Shown here one piece after another: positions 7,423 to 15,630 of a DNA stretch of 64,000 nucleotides. Each line of letters begins with the position of its first letter. Positions within the stretch are counted from its first letter, which is position 1. The stretch comes from Streptomyces sp. L-9-10 (GTDB lineage: Bacteria; Actinomycetota; Actinomycetes; Streptomycetales; Streptomycetaceae): assembly GCF_004151105.1 (NCBI RefSeq), contig NZ_PHRF01000161.1, positions 170,195 to 234,194 of the forward strand. The letters run 5' to 3'. Position numbers and translations under genes: made by a program. The notes under the pieces were generated by a model that had not been told where the DNA came from, ran no database searches, and saw only the letters and a list, made by a program, of their open reading frames with translations.

Positions 7423-8637
7423 ATGCTCGAAGCAGACGACAAGGCGACGCCCGCGGCGGACGAAGCGCCGGTGATCCTGGGCGACGAGCCCGGCTCGTTC
7501 GCCCGGGGAGTACTGACCGACCGCCATCCGGCGCTGATCCAGCAGGTGCGCGACGCCTTCCCCTGCACCCCCGAGCGGCACCGGGCGCTCGACGCCCTGC
7601 TGCGCTCGGTCACCGACGGGGTGATCGAGCCGCTCGCCCCGGACGCGCACGACCGCGCCCAGTGGGAGGTCTGGGGGCGTGACGGCGCCGGGGGTTCCTG
7701 GTTCGGCCGGTCCTGGTTCGACGTGCCGTTCCTGTGGGCCGAGAGCTACTTCTACCGTGTGCTCCTCGACGCCATGGGCTACTTCGGCGACGGCCCCTGG
7801 CGGGGCGTCGATCCGTTCGCCCCCTTCAAGGACGCCGAGCTGCGCGGCCCGGCGGTGGACGACGAACTCGCCGCACTCGACGGGCTCGCCGGACGGCCCG
7901 CCGACGAGCAGGCGCTCGCGCTGGCGCACGCCTCGCTCTGGGGCAACCGCGCGGACCTCGGCTTCCGGATCGCCTCGGGAGCCGTCGGAGCCGACAGCGG
8001 TACGGACCCGCGCCTCGTCGCGGACGACGGCCCTCTGCTGTGGTCCCTGCTGCCCGTGGGCGCGGCGGCCACGGTGCATCTGATCGCCGACAACGCCGGC
8101 CGGGAACTCATCCCCGATCTCGTGCTCCTCGACCATCTGCTCCACACCGAACGCGCCTCTCGCGCCGTCCTGCACGTCAAGCCGTATCCGTACTACGTGT
8201 CCGACGCGACGATGACGGACGTCATCGACGGTCTGCGGCGGCTGGGCGCGGCGTCCGGATACGCGGCCGGGACCGGCGAACGGCTCTGGGCCGCGATGGC
8301 GGGCGGGCGGCTCGCGGTGCGCGCGCACGACTTCTTCCGCGCGCCGCTGCCGTACGGCGCGATGCCCGACGATCTGCGCCGGGAGCTCGCGGGCGCCACC
8401 GTGACGCTCCTCAAGGGCGACCTCAACTACCGGCGTCTGGTGGGCGACCGGTACTGGGCGCCGACGTCCTCGTTCGCCGGCCGTACCGCGTACTTCCCCG
8501 GCCCCGTGGCCGCACTGCGCACCCTCAAGTCCGATGTCATCGTCGGTCTCGACGCCCGCACGCTGGACGGCCTGGAGGCGAGCGGGAAGCCGTGGCGTAC
8601 CAGCGGCACGCACGCGCTCGTCCAGGCCCGCCGCTGA
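7423..8637 (+). CDS. DUF89 / ARMT1-like damage-control phosphatase
   Basis: 404 residues from ATG 7423 (GAGGAG upstream, with long spacing). Motifs of the metal-dependent DUF89 family are visible: LIADNAGRELIPDL (metal and phosphate site), VKPYPYYVSDAT, LKGDLNYRRLVGD, and a C-terminal LKSDVIVGL. Family knowledge: these phosphatases remove phosphate from damaged or over-accumulated sugar phosphates; human ARMT1 belongs to the family. No signal peptide; cytoplasmic. It follows the fluoride operon by 100 nt and ends before a strong hairpin. Substrate unknown. Confidence 0.85.
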   Translation: MLEADDKATPAADEAPVILGDEPGSFARGVLTDRHPALIQQVRDAFPCTPERHRALDALLRSVTDGVIEPLAPDAHDRAQWEVWGRDGAGGSWFGRSWFDVPFLWAESYFYRVLLDAMGYFGDGPWRGVDPFAPFKDAELRGPAVDDELAALDGLAGRPADEQALALAHASLWGNRADLGFRIASGAVGADSGTDPRLVADDGPLLWSLLPVGAAATVHLIADNAGRELIPDLVLLDHLLHTERASRAVLHVKPYPYYVSDATMTDVIDGLRRLGAASGYAAGTGERLWAAMAGGRLAVRAHDFFRAPLPYGAMPDDLRRELAGATVTLLKGDLNYRRLVGDRYWAPTSSFAGRTAYFPGPVAALRTLKSDVIVGLDARTLDGLEASGKPWRTSGTHALVQARR

Positions 8638-8667
8638 CAACCGCGCCGCCCTGTTCCGGAGCGGGAA

Positions 8668-8694
8668 AGGGCCGCCGACGGTGTCGGCGGCCCT
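8668..8694. terminator. Bidirectional hairpin terminator
   Basis: A perfect 12-bp inverted repeat (8668-8679 with 8683-8694, AGGGCCGCCGAC against GTCGGCGGCCCT) with a 3-nt loop lies between two converging genes, the DUF89 phosphatase and the lectin. It can serve both. Confidence 0.75.
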
Positions 8695-8777
8695 CCTGAC
8701 GGCCGGTCCACGGGTCAGCCGTGACGCGCGTCCCGTCGCCCGTCAGCGTGCCGGACCGGTACGGCGCGGGGTGACCG

Positions 8778-9317
8778 TCAGTGCTCCCAGACGGCCAGCC
8801 AGATGTCGTTGTCGGCGCCGGCGCAGGTGTACTGGATCAGGGCGTTCCCCTTGCCGACCCCGCCCTTGACGTTCAGACACTTCTGGCTGGACTTGACGAC
8901 CAGTTCGTAGCCGATGCCCTTCCGTACGAACTTCCACAGGGCGTTGGCGTCGTTGCCGCAGGTCCATTGGATGACCTCGGTGCCGTTGGCGTTGCCACCG
9001 CCCTTGACGTTCAGGCACTTTCCGCTTTCCTTCGACGCGAACTGGTAGTAGCCGCCGCCCTTGGCGGTGGCCTCCCAGCGTTCGTTCGGGGTCCCTGACC
9101 AGGGCCACTGGATGACCGGCGTACCGTTCGCGCTGCCGCCGCCCTTGACGTTGGCGACCTGGCTGGGGTTGGCGGCCAGCCGCAGGCTGAGCTGCTGGAC
9201 GGTGACCGCTCTGTCCGTCTCGGGCTGCGCCGAGGCGGTCGGCGTCATCGAGGCGACGAGCATCGTTCCCGCGAGAGCGGCGGCCGCGGCGGCCCAGTTC
9301 AGCTTGTATACCGACAT
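8778..9317 (-). CDS. Secreted ricin-type beta-trefoil lectin
   Basis: 179 residues from ATG 9317, preceded by AGGAG at 8 nt. Residues 1-37 are a signal peptide (Lys, Ala-rich core, TPTASAQP cleavage region). The rest is a single beta-trefoil (CBM13/RICIN) with three repeats containing NVKGGGSANGTPVIQW, LNVKGGGNANGTEVIQW and LNVKGGVGKGNALIQY, plus paired Cys residues. There is no catalytic domain, so it is a stand-alone carbohydrate-binding protein exported to the medium or cell wall. Monocistronic. The ligand cannot be read from sequence. Confidence 0.9.
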   Translation of the reverse strand: MSVYKLNWAAAAAALAGTMLVASMTPTASAQPETDRAVTVQQLSLRLAANPSQVANVKGGGSANGTPVIQWPWSGTPNERWEATAKGGGYYQFASKESGKCLNVKGGGNANGTEVIQWTCGNDANALWKFVRKGIGYELVVKSSQKCLNVKGGVGKGNALIQYTCAGADNDIWLAVWEH

Positions 9318-9516
9318 GGCTTCTCCTGACACGATTCGGGCCGGACTGTCCGGCACCGGGAGGAGACTGCCGGATGCCGTCGCCATGGGAGCGGGGCGGC
9401 AACGCCAAACCACCTCTTCGGGTACTCGGTGTGGGCCGGACGAGTGAGGCGACCGTGTACACCCGCCCCAACCGCCCCAATCCGAACGCGTGTTGCCCGG
9501 TTCTCGTCCAGGAAGT

Positions 9517-9762
9517 TCACCGGGTACCGGTCAGCCGGGCCCTCACGAAGGGGTACGCCACGGCGTATCCGACGGCCACGCCAGCGGTCACAACGGACGC
9601 CCACGTCAGAGCGGTGCCCCACGTCTGCCCGAAGAGGTGCCCGAGGGAGGACAGCACCAGCAGCGACAGCACCGTCATGACGACCGCGGAGAGCACATAC
9701 TCTCCGCGCGTCTTCACCTTGCCGGGCAGGAAGTTGGTCAGTAACTCGGCCAGCAGCAGCAC
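9517..9762 (-). CDS. Small two-helix membrane protein
   Basis: 81 residues from a GTG start with GGAG about 8 nt upstream. Two hydrophobic segments (about residues 22-42 and 48-72) are joined by a short loop around HLFGQTW, and a positively charged C-terminus (RARLTGTR) suggests a hairpin with both ends inside. No family recognised. It lies between the lectin and the divergent sugar dehydrogenase. Confidence 0.6.
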   Translation of the reverse strand: MLLLAELLTNFLPGKVKTRGEYVLSAVVMTVLSLLVLSSLGHLFGQTWGTALTWASVVTAGVAVGYAVAYPFVRARLTGTR

Positions 9763-10052
9763 GCGGTGAACTCCGTCTCCGAGACGTCACGGACTCCGGC
9801 CGGTGGCCCGGCCGGTCGTCGGAGTGTCCCAGCGCCGCACTCGCCCGCATAACCGGCGCGGCCGACGCGCCCAGGGCCTCGCCTTCCCTTAGGTATGAAC
9901 CTTTGGCTCCATACGCCCTTGACCGGCCATGACACAGCTCCTACGGTCCCTCGGGAGCCCGAAGTCATTGTCAGGTGCTCGTCAGACACGGCCGGACACC
10001 CACGGGCCGTGTGACGTTCCAGCCGTACCGACTCCATCAGGAGGGCCCTCCC

Positions 10053-11165
10053 ATGGCACGCCACCCCCACACCGCCCGAAGGCTCCTGCCCCCCGCGCTG
10101 ACCGCCGTCGCCGCCGCGACCGCGGTGACCGCCGGTCTGCTCGCCTCCGCCGGCGCGGGAAACGCCGCGGCACAGACCGACAGCGGTATCGCGTCCGTCC
10201 CGTCGGCCATCCGGACGGTCTCGTCCGGATGGACCGTTCCCTGGGGCCTCAGCTGGCTCCCCGACGGGGCCGCGCTCGTCACCGAGCGCGACTCGTTCAA
10301 GGTCTTCAAGCTCACGCAGTCCGGCACGCGGACCCAGGTCGGCACCGTGCCCAACGTCGTGACCACCGGCGGCGAGGGCGGGCTCCTCGGCATCGCGGTC
10401 TCGCCGAACTGGAACACCGACCACTACATCTATCTGATGCACACCTCGTCCAGTGACAACCGCATCGTCCGGATGACATACGACGGCTCCTCGCTCGGCG
10501 GCTACACCGTGCTGGTCAGCGGCATCGCGAAGAACCGCTATCACAACGGCGGGCGGATCAAGTTCGGCCCGGACGGCTACCTCTACGCCACCACCGGCGA
10601 CGCGCAGAACGCGAACCTCTCGCAGGACGCGAACTCCCTCAGCGGGAAGATCCTCCGGATGACGCCCCAGGGCAGGCCCGCGCCGGGCAACCCCTTCGGC
10701 ACGCTCGTCTACTCCCTCGGCCACCGCAACCCCCAAGGGCTCGCCTGGGACGCGCAAGGCAGGCTGTGGGAGGCCGAGTTCGGCAACACCAGGTTCGACG
10801 AGCTGAATCTGATCGAGCCCGGCAAGAACTACGGCTGGCCGGTCTGCGAGGGCAACTGCACCACCGCCGGCATGACCAACCCCGCCCGGCAGTGGCCGAC
10901 GAACGAGGCCTCCCCCAGCGCGGTCGCGTACGCCGACGGCGCGCTCTATCTGGCGGCGCTGCGCGGCGAGCGACTGTGGCGGATCCCGGTCACCGGTACG
11001 AGTACGGGCACGCCCGTCGCGTACTACGCCAGTCAGTACGGCCGGCTGCGGACGGTGGAGCAGATCCCCGGCTCGAACGCCCTGTGGCTGGCGACGACCA
11101 ACGCCGACGCCAACGGCGGCGAGCCGGCCGGCGCGGACAAGGTGTTCCAGATCGATCTGCGGTAG
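10053..11165 (+). CDS. Secreted PQQ-dependent sugar (aldose/sorbosone) dehydrogenase-like protein
   Basis: 370 residues from ATG 10053 with AGGAGG at 9 nt. The N-terminal 38 residues are a signal peptide with a twin Arg (TARRLLPPAL), although the context is a weak Tat motif. The mature part is a six-bladed beta-propeller of the soluble glucose/sorbosone dehydrogenase family: TVPWGLSWLPDG, TGGEGGLLGIAV, YHNGGRIKFGPDGYLYATTGD, GHRNPQGLAWD and GKNYGWPVCEG. These include the His and Asn/Arg positions used for PQQ and substrate. It oxidises aldose sugars outside the membrane if PQQ is supplied; no pqq genes are in this window. Ends at a strong terminator. Confidence 0.9.
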   Translation: MARHPHTARRLLPPALTAVAAATAVTAGLLASAGAGNAAAQTDSGIASVPSAIRTVSSGWTVPWGLSWLPDGAALVTERDSFKVFKLTQSGTRTQVGTVPNVVTTGGEGGLLGIAVSPNWNTDHYIYLMHTSSSDNRIVRMTYDGSSLGGYTVLVSGIAKNRYHNGGRIKFGPDGYLYATTGDAQNANLSQDANSLSGKILRMTPQGRPAPGNPFGTLVYSLGHRNPQGLAWDAQGRLWEAEFGNTRFDELNLIEPGKNYGWPVCEGNCTTAGMTNPARQWPTNEASPSAVAYADGALYLAALRGERLWRIPVTGTSTGTPVAYYASQYGRLRTVEQIPGSNALWLATTNADANGGEPAGADKVFQIDLR

Positions 11166-11180
11166 CGGCTCGGACGTTCA

Positions 11181-11216
11181 CACCTCCCTCGGCCGGGCGC
11201 CGGGCCGAGGGAGGTG
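11181..11216 (+). terminator. Hairpin terminator after the sugar dehydrogenase
   Basis: A perfect 14-bp stem (11181-11194 with 11203-11216, CACCTCCCTCGGCC against GGCCGAGGGAGGTG) with an 8-nt loop starts 15 nt after the stop codon. No T-run follows, as is common in streptomycetes. Confidence 0.75.
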
Positions 11217-11312
11217 CCCATGCCGTGATCACACGTGTGCTCCGCGCCGCTCGCGGGCCGGAGGGCGCGGCCCGAAGGTGGGGGGAGAGCCCGACGGTGA
11301 AGGGAGCGCGGT

Positions 11313-12446
11313 GTGGCCACCAGGGCCGACGAGCCTGCGGATCCGGACCGCCCCCGGGCACGCCGGCCGTCGAACGGTGCCGTACTGCTGTGGGTCGTGG
11401 GACTGACCGGGCTCATCCTGGTGATCGGCCTGCTGACCGGCACCGGCGTACGCCTGGTCAGCCTGCTCGTCTTCCTCCCCGCGTTCGCCGCCGCCTTCGC
11501 CGACGTCCGGCAGACCGTGTTCACCGCGTGCTGGTCCATCGCCGCGATGGCGCTGTCCCTGGCCTACCACCCGGCGCCGGACCAGGGCGACGACATCGCG
11601 GCACTGACACTCACCGTGATCTTCGGCGTGCTGAGCGTGCTGGGCTGCCGGTACCGGATCGGGCACGAGAACGAGATGCTGCGGCTGCGGTCGACCGCCA
11701 CCGCCATGCAGCGGAGCATCCTCCGGCCGCTCCCGCTGCTCACCGACCAGGTGCTGATGGACGGTGTGTACGAGCCGCTCCAGGAGGACAAACTCGTCGG
11801 CGGCGACATCTACGACCTGGCGGCCTCGCCCTACGGCACCCGCGTGCTGATCGGTGACGTCCAGGGCAAGGGGCTGCCCGCCATAGGCACGGCCTTCGCC
11901 GTGATCGGCGCGTTCCGCGAGGCGGCGTACCGCGAGACGACGCTCCCCGGTCTCGTGAACGCCCTGGAGGAGGCCGTCGTACGGCACAACGCCATCGCCG
12001 CCGAGGCCGACGAGCCGGAACGGTTCGTGACCGCGCTCGTCCTCTGTATCGACGACTCCCCGACGGTGCAGGCCATCTGCTGCGGACACCCCCGCCCGTA
12101 TCTCGTCGGACCGGGCGCGGCCGTCTCCGTACTCCTCGATGAGGCCGATCTCCCGCTCGGCCTCGGCTCGCTGGCGTCCGCGGCCCGCACCGTCGGCCGG
12201 TTCGACTTCCCCTTCGACACCACACTGCTGCTCTGCACCGACGGCCTGACCGAGGCCCGCGCCCCCGACGGCACGTTCTTCCCGCTGAGGAAGCGTCTCG
12301 CCGAGAACGCGGAGCTGCCCCCGAACCGGCTCGCCCGCTCCCTCCACACGGTTTCCCGGGCCTTCGCCGCGGGACATCAGCAGGACGACATCGCTGTGCT
12401 CGCGCTGCGCCGCGCCACCGCCGAGGGCCGGTCCCCGGCCGCATGA
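11313..12446 (+). CDS. Membrane-anchored SpoIIE/PP2C-type serine phosphatase
   Basis: 377 residues from a GTG start with GGAG at 7 nt. The N-terminal 120 residues hold about four membrane helices (AVLLWVVGLTGLILVIGLL, LVSLLVFLPAFAAAFADV and two more). From about 130 on it is a PPM/SpoIIE phosphatase: LQEDKLVGGDIYDL, LIGDVQGKGLPA, AICCGHPRPYLV, LLLCTDGLTEARAPDG and a terminal HQQDDIAVLALR, with the metal-binding Asp residues intact. Such proteins dephosphorylate anti-anti-sigma factors. There is no sensor domain other than the membrane part and no sigma or anti-sigma partner adjacent, so its target is elsewhere. Confidence 0.92.
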   Translation: MATRADEPADPDRPRARRPSNGAVLLWVVGLTGLILVIGLLTGTGVRLVSLLVFLPAFAAAFADVRQTVFTACWSIAAMALSLAYHPAPDQGDDIAALTLTVIFGVLSVLGCRYRIGHENEMLRLRSTATAMQRSILRPLPLLTDQVLMDGVYEPLQEDKLVGGDIYDLAASPYGTRVLIGDVQGKGLPAIGTAFAVIGAFREAAYRETTLPGLVNALEEAVVRHNAIAAEADEPERFVTALVLCIDDSPTVQAICCGHPRPYLVGPGAAVSVLLDEADLPLGLGSLASAARTVGRFDFPFDTTLLLCTDGLTEARAPDGTFFPLRKRLAENAELPPNRLARSLHTVSRAFAAGHQQDDIAVLALRRATAEGRSPAA

Positions 12447-12462
12447 CGCCGCGTGCCGCCGG

Positions 12463-12502
12463 CAGGGCGTCCAGGCCACGGTCAGGGCGTCCAGGGCGCG
12501 GT
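12463..12502. repeat. 20-bp tandem duplication between converging genes
   Basis: Two adjacent copies (12463-12482 and 12483-12502) of a 20-bp unit beginning CAGGGCGTCCAGG, differing at a few bases, fill the gap between the phosphatase stop and the MFS stop. Probably slippage; no function assigned. Confidence 0.6.
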
Positions 12503-13800
12503 CAGGCCGGCCGGCTTCCCGCGCTCGCTTGCGCGGGCTCGGCCGCCGGGGTCGCCGCCACCGGTCCCGTACGCAGGATCCGGGCGGCCGACGCCGCGAT
12601 CACACAGAAGACCACCGGCAGGAAGAAGGTCAGGTTCAGCGGGATGAAATGGGTCATGGGCCCGATGATCGCGGGCCCGGCGAGCATGCCCAGATAGCCG
12701 AGCCCGGCGACGCGGGAGACATTCACCCCGGCGTTCCCCTGATCCGCGTGGCCCGCGGCGCTGAAGAGCTGCGGTACGGAACCGGACAGCCCGATGCCGA
12801 AGACCGTCCAGCCGGCCAGGGCGAGGGGAATCCAGGGGGAGAGTGCGACGACCGTCAGCCCGAGCGCCCCCAGGGCCGTGCCGTAACGGACGATCGCGAC
12901 CGGGCCGAAGCGCGCGGCCACCCGGTCGGTGAGCAGCCGTCCGATCGTCATGGCGGTGGAGAACGCGCCGTAGGCGAAGGCGGCGGTGGCGGCGGGCGCG
13001 TCGAGGACTTCCCGCAGGCCGAGCACGCTCCAGTCGTTGGCGACGCCCTCGCAGAGCATCAGCATGAAGGCGAGCGCGGCCAGCGCCCAGATCCGCGAGG
13101 GCGTCTTCACGCGCGGAGGCTTCCGACCCGCCGGGGACGACAACCGGTCCGCCGGGGACGGTTCCTGGTCCGCCGGGGACGGCTTGCGCCCCGCGCCGGT
13201 CTCGTCGGCCGTGCCGTCTCGGCTCTCCGGGGCGTGGGCGGGCTCGGGCCGCAGCAGCGCCGGGGTGAAGAGTACGGTGACGACCAGCCCGAAGACGCTG
13301 ACCGAGGTGAGGGTCAGTGCCGCGCTCCAGTCCCAGCTGAGGGTCCGCGCGCCGACCAGCGCGGCCAGCACCCCGCCGACCGAGAAGAAGGCGTGGAAGG
13401 CGGACATGATGGGCCGTTCGTAGCCGCGTTCGACTTGGACGGCATGGGTGTTCATGCTGACGTCCAGACAGCCGTTGCCGAAGCCGAACACCAGCATGGC
13501 CACGGCCAGCGTCCACGCCTCGGTGGCGAGGCCGGGCAGGATCAGCGCGGCGCTGCACAGCGCCGCGCTCGCGGGTACCACCTTGCGCGCGCCGAGACGG
13601 TCGGTGAGCGGCCCGACCAGTTGCATTCCGGCGAACGCGCCGCCGCCGAGCAGCAGCAGGAGCCAGCCGAGCACGGCATGGCTGATCCCCGCGCGGTGCT
13701 CCACGGTCGGGATGTGGACGACCCACATGCCCATCACGAACCCGTTGAGGGTGAAGAAGCCGAAGGTGGCGATCCGGGCGGCGCGCAGTGATTTCTCCAT
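12502..13800 (-). CDS. MFS transporter (12 helices)
   Basis: 432 residues from ATG 13800 (GGAGAG about 8 nt upstream); in-frame upstream ATGs lack a ribosome site. Two six-helix bundles: the first carries the MFS loop GPLTDRLGARKVVPA, the second LLTDRVAARFGPVAIVRYG. The central cytoplasmic loop contains a short degenerate repeat (PSPADQEPSPADRLSSPAG) from a 21-bp DNA repeat near 13130-13190. Resembles the FucP/YbjJ-like set of MFS proteins with GNGCLDVSMNTHAV in helix 4. It is divergent from the DeoR-type regulator over an AT-richer gap, so the regulator probably controls it. Substrate could be a sugar or a drug; not decidable. Confidence 0.87.
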   Translation of the reverse strand: MEKSLRAARIATFGFFTLNGFVMGMWVVHIPTVEHRAGISHAVLGWLLLLLGGGAFAGMQLVGPLTDRLGARKVVPASAALCSAALILPGLATEAWTLAVAMLVFGFGNGCLDVSMNTHAVQVERGYERPIMSAFHAFFSVGGVLAALVGARTLSWDWSAALTLTSVSVFGLVVTVLFTPALLRPEPAHAPESRDGTADETGAGRKPSPADQEPSPADRLSSPAGRKPPRVKTPSRIWALAALAFMLMLCEGVANDWSVLGLREVLDAPAATAAFAYGAFSTAMTIGRLLTDRVAARFGPVAIVRYGTALGALGLTVVALSPWIPLALAGWTVFGIGLSGSVPQLFSAAGHADQGNAGVNVSRVAGLGYLGMLAGPAIIGPMTHFIPLNLTFFLPVVFCVIAASAARILRTGPVAATPAAEPAQASAGSRPA

Positions 13801-13821
13801 GCGTGTTCTCTCCATGCGAGC

Positions 13822-13878
13822 GAACATAGCAAACATGGAATACGTTCGAAACATTGCCCAACGGTCGCCAACCATGTT
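13822..13878. promoter_or_regulatory. Candidate operator between MFS and DeoR genes
   Basis: The 89-bp divergent gap contains AACAT three times in direct orientation (from 13822, 13832 and about 13851). It also has a matching inverted pair AACATGG (13832-13838) and CCATGTT (13872-13878) about 40 bp apart. This suits a looping DeoR-family repressor acting on both promoters. Confidence 0.45.
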
Positions 13879-13889
13879 CAATATGCGGT

Positions 13890-14648
13890 ATGGCGCGCAC
13901 AGAACGACTGAGGCTGATCAGCGATGCCGTACGCGAGGCCGGGCAGCTGAGCGTGGCCGGACTGGCGGAACTCACCGGGGCCTCCGAGATGACCATTCGC
14001 CGCGATCTGGAGACCCTGGGCGCCCAGGGTGTACTGGAGCGCTACCGCGGCGGCGCCAGAAGCCTGCTGCTGCGGGGCGTGGAACCGCCCTTCGCGTTCC
14101 GGGCGCGGGAGGACACGGGGACGAAGCGGCGCATCGCCGCCGCCGTCGCCGGACTGATCGCCGACGGGGAGTCGGTGCTCATCGACAGCGGCACGACCTG
14201 TTTCGAGGTGGCCCGCGCCCTGGAGCACCGCAGGCTGACCGTCATACCGCTCTCCCTGCACGCCGCGAACGCGCTGACCGGTGCCCCCCGGCTGAAACTG
14301 CTGCTGCCCGGCGGTGAACCGCGTCCGGGCGAGCTGGCGTTGACCGGCCCGCTGACCGAGGCGTCGCTCGCCGCGCTGCGCTTCGACACCGCCGTCATCG
14401 GCTGCTGCGGGCTCACCTCCAGGGACGGTCTGACCGCGTACGACCTGGCCGACGCAGCGGTCAAGCGCGCCGCGATCGCCTCGGCCCGCCGGGTGATCGC
14501 CGTGGCGGAGGCCGCCAAGCTCTCCCGTACGGCGCTCGCCTTCGTCGCACCGGTCTCCGCGCTCGACGCCGTCGTGACGGACGGGACGGCCCCGGAGGAG
14601 GAGACGGGCGCGATGGCCGCGGCCGGTGTGGTCGTACGGACGGTATGA
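13890..14648 (+). CDS. DeoR-family transcriptional regulator
   Basis: 252 residues from ATG 13890. The N-terminal DeoR helix-turn-helix reads RLRLISDAVREAGQLSV, then AELTGASEMTIRRDLETL and GVLERYRGGAR. The C-terminal DeoRC sugar-phosphate sensor follows: LIADGESVLIDSGTTCFEVA, LLPGGEPRPGE, AVIGCCGLTSRDGLTAYD and VIAVAEAAKLSRTALAFV. Family members bind sugar phosphates and repress divergent transport or catabolic genes. Here the divergent partner is the MFS transporter, which would point to a sugar-like substrate. Inducer not predictable. Confidence 0.92.
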   Translation: MARTERLRLISDAVREAGQLSVAGLAELTGASEMTIRRDLETLGAQGVLERYRGGARSLLLRGVEPPFAFRAREDTGTKRRIAAAVAGLIADGESVLIDSGTTCFEVARALEHRRLTVIPLSLHAANALTGAPRLKLLLPGGEPRPGELALTGPLTEASLAALRFDTAVIGCCGLTSRDGLTAYDLADAAVKRAAIASARRVIAVAEAAKLSRTALAFVAPVSALDAVVTDGTAPEEETGAMAAAGVVVRTV

Positions 14649-14727
14649 GGGGCCGCCGGGGGTGAGGGGGCGCCGGGGGTGGGCGGGGGCCGCCCGAGCC
14701 CGGCATGATCCAAACGAGAGGCCCTAG

Positions 14728-15630
14728 CTAGAGCTGCCTGAGGTGATCGCGCAGGCTTCGGGCGACCTGCGCCATGAGGGCGTCGGCCCCGGGCTGGGTA
14801 CCGGCCGGGACGAGTGACTCGGTGAGGACGGCGATGGCGAAGGCCTGGCCGTCGGAGTGTTCGACCACACCGATCTCATGACGGAGGTTGAGAAGGGTGC
14901 CGGTCTTGGAGGACCAGGTGGTGGCGTCGGAGCTGAAGTCCGGGGTGAGCCGGTGCCGTAGCACGTTGTGGCTCATGAGGCCGCGCACCCGCCCGGCCAC
15001 TTCGGGGTGGATCGCCGAGGGTGTCCACAGGGCCTGGAGCAGTTCGACGTAGGCGCGTGCGCTGCCGGTGTTGGCGCGAGTGGTGTCGAGTTGCGGCACC
15101 CGGTGTCCACGGCCGCTGGTGCCCGCGTCGATGGCGAGGGAGTGGGCGAGATGGGCCTCGGCGGCATCGAAGCGTTCCACGGGGGTGTCGGACAGTTCGA
15201 GCATGCCGTGCCGGACGGTGAGACCGCGGACGCCGAGTTCGTGGAGGATGCCGGCGACCCGGGCGGGCGGGGTGAGGGCGAACAGCGCGTCGGCGGCCGT
15301 TCCGTCGCTCACGCAGGTGCTCAGATAGAGCAGGTCGTCGATCGCGATCCGGGCGGGGTGGCGGAACCGGCTCAGCCCGGTGGGTCCGGGCGTGGTGATC
15401 CGCCCGGGTTCCACGTCGAGCGTCGTCGCCCCGTCGAGCTCGCCCCGCCGTATGCGCTCCGCCGTCGCCAGCGCGAGCGGCACCTTGACGAGGGAGGCGG
15501 CGGGCAGCCGGGTGTCCGGGTCGATCCCCAGCTCTTCTCCCGTGTGCAGGTCCCGCACGAGCAGGCAGCCGTGCAGACCGCCGTCGCGCAGTTGCCGGCG
15601 CATCTCGCCGAGCAGTGCCTCGGTGTTCAT
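14728..15630 (-). CDS. blaB: BlaB-like serine hydrolase of the beta-lactamase regulatory locus
   Basis: 300 residues, ATG at 15630 overlapping the LysR stop by 4 nt. A penicillin-recognising serine hydrolase fold: RLPAASLVKVPLALATAERI with the SxxK motif, a CVSDGTAADALFA region at the SDN position (S-D-G here, lacking the Asn), and SKTGTLLNLRHEIGV for the KTG motif. No signal peptide. Established knowledge: in Streptomyces cacaoi the beta-lactamase gene blaL is controlled by the LysR activator BlaA and by BlaB, a cytoplasmic protein resembling a serine beta-lactamase. Gene order and sequence type match that locus here. It is unlikely to be a secreted enzyme. Confidence 0.85.
   Translation of the reverse strand: MNTEALLGEMRRQLRDGGLHGCLLVRDLHTGEELGIDPDTRLPAASLVKVPLALATAERIRRGELDGATTLDVEPGRITTPGPTGLSRFRHPARIAIDDLLYLSTCVSDGTAADALFALTPPARVAGILHELGVRGLTVRHGMLELSDTPVERFDAAEAHLAHSLAIDAGTSGRGHRVPQLDTTRANTGSARAYVELLQALWTPSAIHPEVAGRVRGLMSHNVLRHRLTPDFSSDATTWSSKTGTLLNLRHEIGVVEHSDGQAFAIAVLTESLVPAGTQPGADALMAQVARSLRDHLRQL

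Noticed and set aside
9738..10757. A 339-residue minus-strand frame opposite the sugar dehydrogenase
   Set aside because: It has Val/Arg/Gly-rich shadow composition, whereas the plus strand encodes a signal peptide and a clear beta-propeller.
14681..14695. Short GGGCGG-GGG-CCGCCC hairpin between the DeoR and blaB genes
   Set aside because: A six-bp GC stem is expected by chance in this GC-rich DNA and gives no useful support for a terminator.
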